Source of the DNA: Verrucomicrobiota bacterium
Lineage (GTDB): Bacteria; Verrucomicrobiota; Kiritimatiellia; CAIQIC01; JAGNIJ01
Assembly (NCBI GenBank): GCA_022710725.1
Contig: JAKLGK010000005.1
Coordinates: forward strand, 220,347 to 284,346
DNA: 64,000 bases
Direction: 5' to 3'
In this document: positions 26,162 to 34,600 of the stretch, in pieces
Layout of the letters: each line of letters opens with the position of its first letter
Position numbering within the stretch: the first letter of the stretch is position 1
The notes under the pieces: model-generated
Database searches by the model: none
Told to the model about the DNA's origin: nothing
What the model saw: only the letters and a program-made list of their open reading frames with translations
Position numbers and translations under genes: made by a program

Positions 26162-27631
26162 AAGCAGAGCCTTCGAATCCCGGCCTCCGATCAGCCGCTG
26201 TTCCGGTTGGTGGAGGCGGCCGCGGTGGCCAATCCGTTCAGCGACGACCGGTTCGAGGTGGAGCGGAAAATCGCCGGCGCCGCGGGCGGGACCGCCGCGC
26301 CAATCCGCGAGCGCGCCATTCAAAAGGTACGCGAGCGGGTCGCGGGATACGTCCGGCGAGGCCGGGCCGACATCCGGCTCTATCCGCGCGAGGACGCGCA
26401 GCGGCTCCGGACGGTCATCCTGTTTGACGTGTTCCACCGCCATATCCAGGAACTGGACGGCCTGATCGTGCGGCAGCAGGAGGCGGGTGACGCCCCGATC
26501 GAGGTGCCCTTCGCGGGAACGATTCTTCAGGAGATGACGGACGCCGGGTTGACCCTCGATGCCTCCCGCCATGTCCTGGCGGAATTCTACCAACTGCGGC
26601 GCGCGTTCTACTTCATCCGCCACGCGGCGCTGGGCTCCAGCCCCTGCATGCAGGCGCTGCGATGCGAGCTCTGGACCAACGTCTTCACGCACGATTTCAA
26701 CCTGTACGATCGCTTCCTGTGGGATCGCATGGAGGATTTCTCGACGCTGCTGCTGGGCGAAACAGGAACGGGGAAGGGCATGGCGGCGCGGGCCATCGGC
26801 TGCTCCGGGTTCATCCCGTATGATCCGGTGAAGGGGCGTTTTGCCTGCAGCTTCACCCGAACGTTCATCTCCTTGAACCTCTCGCAGTTCCCGCCGTCGC
26901 TCATCGAGTCGGAGCTCTTCGGCCATCGCAAGGGGGCCTTCACCGGGGCGATCGAAGAGCATACCGGCTTGCTGGCGCGGTGCAGCCCGCACGGCGCCAT
27001 CTTCCTGGACGAGATCGGGGACGTGGACATCCCCATCCAGATCAAGCTGCTGCAGGTCCTCCAGGAGCGGACCTTTTCGCCCGTCGGGAGCCACGAGAAG
27101 AAGCGGTTCCAGGGCCGGGTCATCGCGGCGACGAACAAGCCGCTGGAGCAACTGCGGCGCAGCGGCCGTTTCCGCGACGACTTCTACTACCGGCTCTGCT
27201 CCGACCAGATCACGTTGCCGCCCCTAGCGCAGCGCCTGCGCGAGAATCCCTCGGAACTGGGCGATCTGGTCGGCGCCATCCTCCAGCGGCTCTGCGGAAA
27301 GAGCTTCCCGGAACTGAAGGCCGTCGTGCTGGCCGCGCTCGAAAGGAGCCCCGGGCCGAATTACGCCTGGCCGGGCAACGTGCGCGAGTTAGAGCAGGCG
27401 ACGCGGCGCATTCTTCTCAAGGCCGGATACGAGGGCGACGCGAAGCGGGCGGACGGCGGAGCGGAGCCCGAACTGCTGGAAGGGATCCGGGCGGGAACCG
27501 CCGACGCGGCCTCTCTTCTCTCCATGTACTGCAAGGTTCTCTACGAGCGGCACGGCACCTACGAGGAGGTGGCGCGGCGCACGGGCCTGGACTGGCGCAC
27601 GGCGAAGAAGCACATCGCCGCGGTCCCGTAA
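26159..27631 (+). CDS. sigma54-dependent transcriptional activator (AAA+)
   Basis: 490 residues. Residues 1-190 are a helical N-terminal region I cannot assign to a PAS, GAF, response-receiver or RtcR domain. The AAA+ core (about 205-430) has Walker A G-E-T-G-T-G-K-G, the sigma54-contact loop G-A-F-T-G-A, Walker B A-I-F-L-D-E-I-G-D and a sensor II segment W-P-G-N-V-R-E-L-E. The end carries a helix-turn-helix (Y-E-E-V-A-R-R-T-G-L-D-W-R-T-A-K-K-H-I). It should open sigma54 promoters on a signal read by the unknown domain. Codon use matches the chromosome although the upstream DNA is AT-rich. It is divergent from the radical SAM gene and precedes the lipoprotein gene by 49 bases. I found no clear -24/-12 promoter in the window. 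Confidence 0.9.
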   Translation: MKQSLRIPASDQPLFRLVEAAAVANPFSDDRFEVERKIAGAAGGTAAPIRERAIQKVRERVAGYVRRGRADIRLYPREDAQRLRTVILFDVFHRHIQELDGLIVRQQEAGDAPIEVPFAGTILQEMTDAGLTLDASRHVLAEFYQLRRAFYFIRHAALGSSPCMQALRCELWTNVFTHDFNLYDRFLWDRMEDFSTLLLGETGTGKGMAARAIGCSGFIPYDPVKGRFACSFTRTFISLNLSQFPPSLIESELFGHRKGAFTGAIEEHTGLLARCSPHGAIFLDEIGDVDIPIQIKLLQVLQERTFSPVGSHEKKRFQGRVIAATNKPLEQLRRSGRFRDDFYYRLCSDQITLPPLAQRLRENPSELGDLVGAILQRLCGKSFPELKAVVLAALERSPGPNYAWPGNVRELEQATRRILLKAGYEGDAKRADGGAEPELLEGIRAGTADAASLLSMYCKVLYERHGTYEEVARRTGLDWRTAKKHIAAVP

Positions 27632-27680
27632 GCGCATATCGGGCTTGTCCTGCCGGGCGGGGGTGTGGCATCGTGCCGCC

Positions 27681-28652
27681 ATGTCAAATCCTTCGCTCCT
27701 TGTCCTGGCCGTCCTGCTGCTCGCGGCGGGTTGCCGGTCCCCGCGGGTGGAACAGATCCACCCGATGACGGAAGGGGAGATGCGCGCCGTCTTTTCGCGC
27801 GCGCAGGATCCGCGGCGGTTCTGGATCACGGTGTACGGTTCGGAGGAAGGCGCGTATTTCGCCAATGCCAACCGGCTGCACCCGGACCAGGTCGTGGCCT
27901 TGCCCTTCGCGGCCGGGAAGGCCCAGCCGGACTGGCCCCTGGTCGGCGTGCAGGCGACCTCCAAGGAGTCCTTCCTGGCGCTGGTGGACACGAGTTCGCG
28001 GGACAGTTGGGGCGCGCCCGATATCGTGCTCGGCCTGCGCGGCACGCCGCTGGGGCCGCCGGCCTACGACGCCGTTCCCGAGCATGTCGCGGAGCCGGTC
28101 AAGGGGTACGCCTGCGTGATCCCGACGCTCCGGTACGACCTCATGCAGATGGAAAACGTGCTGGTCTACCTGCGCGCCGCCCAGGGGCCGCTGGGCTACC
28201 TGGCGCGCCGGGACGAGAAGAAGACGCCGCCGGTCCTGGTCCTGGGCATGTCGTGGGTCAACGTGTTTTCCTTCGTGCAGCTCAACTATCCCGAAAAACT
28301 CCTCTTCCTGTCCTCCTCGTCGGCCTACGGGCCGTCCGCCGACCACCTGATCGCCGAGGTGCCGCTGAAGACGGTGCGCGGGGCGCTCGCGGTGGACGGC
28401 CTCATCGATGGGGAGCCGGCCACGCTGGTCCTCGATTCGGCCGGCGATTTCGAGCTGGCGATGACCGAGCCGCCGGTCGAGCCCGTCCGCGTGAGCGTGG
28501 GCGACCTGGTCTTTCCCCGCGCGAAGGCCGTGGCGGCCCGGGAGCACGCGCTGGGCCTGCCCAGCTATCCGCGGATCGGCGCGAAGTGGCTGGCCAAGTA
28601 CAAGGTCACCATCGCCCCGAAGGCCAAGGTCGTCTACTTCGAACGGCCGTGA
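27681..28652 (+). CDS. lipoprotein with two degenerate retropepsin-like lobes
   Basis: 323 residues. The lipobox L-A-A-G-C ends at about C18, so it is a lipoprotein. The mature part seems to repeat a pattern: hydrophobic-D-T-S-S near residue 105 (A-L-V-D-T-S-S-R-D) followed later by L-G-M-S-W-V-N-V-F, then L-V-L-D-S-A-G near residue 255 followed by I-G-A-K-W-L-A-K-Y-K-V-T-I-A. Each resembles the D-T-G...(I/L)-L-G-x-x-x-L frame of retropepsin or clan AA aspartyl proteases, but D-T-S and D-S-A replace D-T-G, so activity is doubtful. The resemblance is by eye. It follows the sigma54 activator on the same strand and converges on the giant amylase with a 31-base gap. Confidence 0.6.
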   Translation: MSNPSLLVLAVLLLAAGCRSPRVEQIHPMTEGEMRAVFSRAQDPRRFWITVYGSEEGAYFANANRLHPDQVVALPFAAGKAQPDWPLVGVQATSKESFLALVDTSSRDSWGAPDIVLGLRGTPLGPPAYDAVPEHVAEPVKGYACVIPTLRYDLMQMENVLVYLRAAQGPLGYLARRDEKKTPPVLVLGMSWVNVFSFVQLNYPEKLLFLSSSSAYGPSADHLIAEVPLKTVRGALAVDGLIDGEPATLVLDSAGDFELAMTEPPVEPVRVSVGDLVFPRAKAVAAREHALGLPSYPRIGAKWLAKYKVTIAPKAKVVYFERP

Positions 28653-28683
28653 CGGATGACCGGGATCGGCGATTCCGGCTGCA

Positions 28684-31600
28684 TCACGGCTCCGCCACGC
28701 TGATCTTGTAGAACCGGTTGGTCATCAGGTTCGGGTGCGGCGAGGTCTGGGTTCCGTTGTCCGTCCACTCGTACAGCGCGCCGGTCCCGTCGATGCCGGT
28801 CGGGGTCGCGTTGGACCACGACTGGTTCAGCAGGCCGGTGTTGTTGTAGTAGATGTAGTACTTCCGGCCGTTCGCCGTGCCGAACCGCACGATGAACCCG
28901 CTGGAGTTCCGGGCGGTCGAGGCGATCTCGAAGAAGTTGTCCTTGTCCTTCGGATCGGTGTCCGCCACCTGCTCCTGCCAGTCGAGCAGGGTATCGTCGT
29001 CCCAGTCGCTGTCCTCGTCGGCCGTGGTCAGGTTGCCGAAGTTATCGAGCTCCCACTGGTCGGGGATGCCGTCGCCGTCGCTGTCCGTGTCGCCGGTGCC
29101 CAGGACGGAGAAGCCCATCGAGAAGGCGAACGCGTTGGTGCCGAAGACCTCGACCTGGTGGGTCTGGGCCTGGTTGCGCATGGTGATGGTGAACACGGCG
29201 TTGGTGCCCGGCATATCGTCCACGGCCTGCAGGTTGAAGGCCGCATTGTGCCCGGCGTCGCCGTACCCGAGCCGGGCCTGGACGGTCTTGCCGCCGCCGA
29301 GGTTGGCCAGGGTCATGACGCCGCCGGAATGCTCCTCGACGCCGAGGGTGTTCTGGCCCTGGCGGAGGAGGTTGTCGAGGTTGGGCGAGAAGCCGTGGCG
29401 GACGTAGAGCACGCCGCCGTTGAGCGTGTTGGTCACGTTGTAGGACACCTGGAAGAGGTTGGTGCCCTGGTTCAGGGTGATGATCTTCCGGATCTTGCCG
29501 TCGGCCGAGGTCATGCGCCAGCCGTTGGTCCAGTAGGTGAACGTGTAGAGATCGTTCACGTAGTTCGTCGTGCCGGCCCACCAGTCCTTCAGGCCCGAGG
29601 TCCGGTAGGAGAGGGTCGTGCCGTTGGTGGCGACGTGGCCCGTGCCCTCGACCTCGGTCTCGACGCCCGCATAGCTGACGGGGTTGCCGAGCACCTGGCG
29701 GACGGCGCCGTCGGACGGGTCGCGCGCGAACGCGGCGGTCATGCGGCCGCCGATCCGCTCGAAGATCGCGTAGAGGCGGTCGTTGTAGAGCACGTACTCG
29801 TTCTCGCCGTCGAGGTCCACATCGGCCTGCGCGGCCTGCGGGGTGGTGACGCCGGAGGCGATGGCGGCCCAGTCGTCCACCTCCTCGTACAGGGCGGCGA
29901 GCCGGGTCTGGGCCTGGGCGGTCTTGGCGAAGTCGATCAGCGTGAGGTAGCTCTCCGAGGGGTAGAGGTACTCGCCCGTGCTCCACCGGCGCAGGTCGTT
30001 GTTGTCCTCGTTGTGGAAAGCCGTCTCGAAGACCGAGGCGTGGATCACCGCGCGGGCGAGGCGGGCGATGTTGGTGTCCGCGATGGACTCGACCTGTCTC
30101 CACGCGCTGCTGACCGCGCCGCCGAAGTAGAGCATGCCGTAGGCCTGGGAGACGTTCGTGCCGGGCCGGATCTCGAAGACCTTGTTCTGCAGGCCCTCGC
30201 GCTTGGTCGCCTCGCCGACGTACCAGTTGTCGTAGTCGCCGCGGGTGGCGTGGTTGATCCAGTCGTGGCTCTGCTTGGAGAGCGACGGCGAGCCGCGGTC
30301 GTTCTTCCACCAGGCGTTGCCGACGTCGTCGCCGTCGGTGTCGATCGCTCCGGACAGGACCTCCTCGAGGCCCACCAGCTTGATCCAGGGCCGGTTGGCG
30401 ATCCAGCGGAGGTTGCGGTCGTACGCGTCCGCATCGTCGTTGTCGCTGAAGTCCTCCCAGTTGCTGAAGATCGTCGTCACGCGCTGCTGGTCGCCGCGGG
30501 CGCGGCGGTTGAACAGCGCGCGCATGGACAGGCTCAACCCGTTGTCGGTGTTCGAGAACCGGTACTCGGTGGGCAGGTTGTTGATGACGAAGCAGTCCAC
30601 GTTGCCGATGCGGTTGATGCTGTAGCCGTTGTCGCCCATCGAGTCGGTGCGGCCGAACCAGTAGTACAGGTGCGTGTTCTGGTCGAGCACGGTGGCGCGG
30701 AACCCGGCGTTGGTGATCTTGGCGAGCGTGTCGTCGTCCAGCACGCGCTCGGGCGTCCAGAACACGCTGTTGGTGGTGAAGCTCGCGCCGTAGATCTCCG
30801 AGAGGTATTCCGAGGCCAGCCGGATGTTGTCCCGGTTGAACTCCTTGGTGAAGTACGGGAGGATGTGGTCGGAGAACGTGCTGCCGAGCATCCAGACGAC
30901 GTTGGTCGCCACGAGGCGGCGGACGGTCTCGTTGAGCGTCGGCCCGTCGCGCCAGGTCGGGCTGGCGTTCGTGTCCACGCGCGCCCACTGGAGGGAGGCC
31001 GCCAGCGTGGGCGTGACGTGCAGGTTCAGCGCCTGGCCGAAGACCTCGTGGGCCAGCAGCGGGCGGTGGTAGCCGGCGCCGGCGCCCGTGTTGACCAGCA
31101 ACTGGGCGACGTGGCCGGGCTGGTCGTGCTGGTTGCCGTGGAGGACGATCGCGGCCTTGGCGCGGCCGGCCCGGACCGTGCCGGGGATCCAGTTGTACAG
31201 CACGCTGTTCGCGCCGCTCAAGCCGGCCTGGGCCTCCCAGTAATCCTCGGCGATGTAGTCGTTCCAGATCGCGTCGCGGATGTCGCTGCGCCCGCCGAGG
31301 TCGCCCGCGCCGACGGGGTCGTTCTGCGTCCCGTCGCGCGTGGAGTAGACCTGGAAGTTGAGCGAGGCCATGCTGCCGTTCCAGCCGATCGCGGTCAGCG
31401 CGGTCCGGCTGATCGAGAACTCGACGGCGTCCAGTTCGTGGTTGTAGTAGGCGCTGCCGAAGTGCTGGGGCTGGGCCTGCACGCCGCCGTAGGTGAACAG
31501 GTCCTCGGCGAACGTGCTCGTGTTCTGGCCGGGGTTCGTGTCGACGTACACCGTGCCCGCCGACGCATCGTAGAGGGCGACGACCGCCTCCCAGCGCATC

Positions 31601-34600
31601 TCGGTCAGCGTGTCGACGTCGTCCGGCAGCTTGCGCTCGCCGATCGACTGGTTGCCCGTGTCGATGACGACGTACAGGTCCAGGTTGCCCTGCTCGGCCA
31701 GCGCCTTGAGGTCGTAGAAGTCGAAGCGGAAGTACAGCTTGCCGTCGGACGAGCCGCCGTCGCGCGCGTAGAAGGCGAGCAGGTCGCGGGAGGTGTCCCA
31801 GTCGTCCCAGGCCTTGTAGATGTCGCCCTGCTGGTTGTTGTTGCCGCCGCCCTCGTAGTAGTCGAGCGCCCGCAGGTCCGACCAGGTCCACTCCGTGAAT
31901 TCCTGGTAGTTGGTGGTGCCGTTGATCACGCCGAGGGCCTCGCCGCGGCCGATGACGATCGAGCCTTCGGGCGGCGGCGGGCTGGTGACGCACACCCGCG
32001 GGTCGGTTCCGCCGAGATAGTGCTGGTAGTTGCTGACCCCGCAGCTGGTCAGGTCGCCGTCGGCCCCCTGCCTCGTGTTCGTCGGGCTCATCTGGCCGGT
32101 CTGAATGCTGTACCAGCCGTCGTTGAACGGATCGAGGCCGTACCGCTGCTCCCACCCGTCCGGCAGGCCGTCGTCCTCGGTGTCCCGGTCGAGCGGGTCG
32201 GTCTCCAGGACCAGCAGGCGCGGCCAGACATTCGTGTTCTGCCAGACGCCGTTCGTGTAGCGCGGCCGCGGGTGGTCCGTCCACAGCTTGCTGTAATCCA
32301 ACGCGCGGGAGCGGACGCCGGAGAGCCCGTTGCCGAGGATGTTCGTGCTGTTGTTGGTCCACGTGACGACGAACGTCGTGGTCGTGCCGGCGGGCCAGAG
32401 CAGCGCCAGGTTCACCCGCTCGTTCAGGTCGGCGTCCTCGGCGCCGTCGGCCAGGTCGTCGCCGTCCGTGTCGCCGTTGTTGGGATCGGGCTCCAGGAAG
32501 CGGGCGTTGGCGGCCAGCGAATCGCTGTCCACCTGGGACGAGTTATACACGGTCGGGACGTTCGGATGGGCCAGCACGCCGGTGGCCACACCGCTGCCGT
32601 TGAGCGTGCCGATTTCCACCCGGCCGTTGCGGTTGAGGTCCTCCTGCCCGTCGAGCAGCCCGTCGTAGTCCGTGTCGGGCTTGCTCGGATCGGTCGTCGT
32701 GCCGCAGATCTGGTCCGTGCGCGACCGGTTGAAGTTGTAGCGCGAGTAGCCGGAGTTGTCGGTGGTGTTGTAGATCGGGATGTCCTGGTCGGCGATGAAG
32801 TTCTTCCACCCGTCGCCGTTGGTGTCGGTGTTGGTATCCGTGCCGGAGCTGGGGCCGCCCCATCCGCTCTCCAGGCCGTCCGGGAGCCCGTCGTTGTCGG
32901 TGTCCGGGCTCAAGGGATCCGTCCGGCCATAGACGTACCAGATGTGGACCTGGCCGTTGTTCCAAGTCTCGGGATTCGTATCCGGGAGGTTCGTCGACGT
33001 AACCTCGGGATCGTCCTGCAGCCCGTCGTCGTCGTCATCCAGGTCGTTGGTGTTCGAGTTCACCGATTGCATCAGCACCACGGTCGCGTTGCGCAGGGCG
33101 GAGGCGTGCTTGGTCGTGCCGGAGGCCGAGTTGGTGTCCGCGTGGGCGTAGAACTGGAAATGGCCGGCGGTCATGTTGGTCCACAGGAAGCCCCAGATCT
33201 GCTTGTTCCCGGAGACCGAGGGGTTCGGGTCCACGCGCCACGCCGTCTGCCCGGAGGCCGTCGCGCCCGGGTAGGTCGCGGTCAGGATCAGCTGGTTGCT
33301 CGCGACCACCTGCGAGACGACCAGGTAGTTCGTGCTGATCCGGATCGTGTTGCCGACGCCCAGCTCCTGGTGGAACAGCGTGCCGGACCCGGCGACCGTG
33401 TTGGATCCCGCCCACACGGACACCGTGCCCGTGAGCTGGTTGCTCGTCGAGGCGATCCGCGGCGCGAAGCCCACCGAGTTGGTGAACTCGATCCAGACGT
33501 TCCTCGCCTTCGTGTCCGTCTCGACCTGGACCCGGTACTGCCGCTGCGTCGGCGACGGGCTCGCCACGTCCGGCAGGACGATCTCGTACGGCGCGCCGTC
33601 GGAGTCGTACTCGGGCGGGTCGGTGATCTGGATCAGGATGCTGTCCGCGCTGGACTGGGCGCGCACGATGCGGCTGGCCTGCAGCGTGATCCCCAGCCCC
33701 GCCGCGTTCGTGTGCAGGACCTGGAGGTTGTGCAGGTAGTTCGTGTCGCCGTTGTACATGTCCGACAGCGGGATGGCCAGGGCGTGGTGGCTGCCGCTGA
33801 CGTCCCACTCGAAGTACCAGTCGTCGCGGCCCTGGGCCACGTCGTTGATCTTGAAGATGAACCGGCTCTTCAAGGTGTCGTTGTCGATGCCGTCGGCGAG
33901 CGACTGGCTGAACCAGACCTTGGCCACGTAGCCGGAGAAGACCAGGTCGCCGTCGTACTGCGGCCACGCGACGTACAGGTCGTAGGCCGGTGCGTCGGTC
34001 TTCACGTTGCGCGTGAGCGTGGTGAAGTGGCCGAGCGTGTCCGACAGGGTCAGGTTGGTCGAGGAGGAGAGCTCGCGCAGCTTGACCGTGATGGTCGCGT
34101 TTGAGTTGCCCGACGGGATGTTGCGGTAGGTGAACCGCCACTCGTCGGGATACGCGCTCGAGATGTAGAGGCTCGGCGTCACCTTATAGGCCCGCGCCCA
34201 CGAGAGCTGGCCGACGGCGTTGGTGCCGATGCCGTTCGTCTGGCCCGTGGATCCGTCGTCGTTGGTCTTGTCGCTGTCGCTGATGTTGAACCAGACCTCC
34301 GTCACCGTCGGGTCGGTCCGCACGACCGCGCCGTACTCCTTCGAGCCCAGCGTCTCGCTCTCGGCCGGGTACTTCACCTCTCCGCCGGGCCGGTCCATGT
34401 CGAGGTAGAAGGGCTGGGTGAAGGTGTTGAAGATGGACGCCTTGCCGCCCCGGTCCAGGAACGCGCGCGACCGCATGACGTGGAAGCCGTCCACGAGGCC
34501 CGTCGAGACCGTGCCCCAGTCATTGTGCGGCCGGTACGCCACCGTCCGCAGGTTGATGTTCGTCACCTGCCACACGCCCATCCGGGTCGTCTTCATGGAA

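Noticed and set aside
28735-34104. A plus-strand open frame of 1,789 codons antisense to the amylase gene
   Set aside because: The translation is a Val/Arg/Asp/Gly-rich mirror of GC-biased codons with no recognisable domain, ribosome site or promoter. The minus strand carries a complete, family-matching protein.
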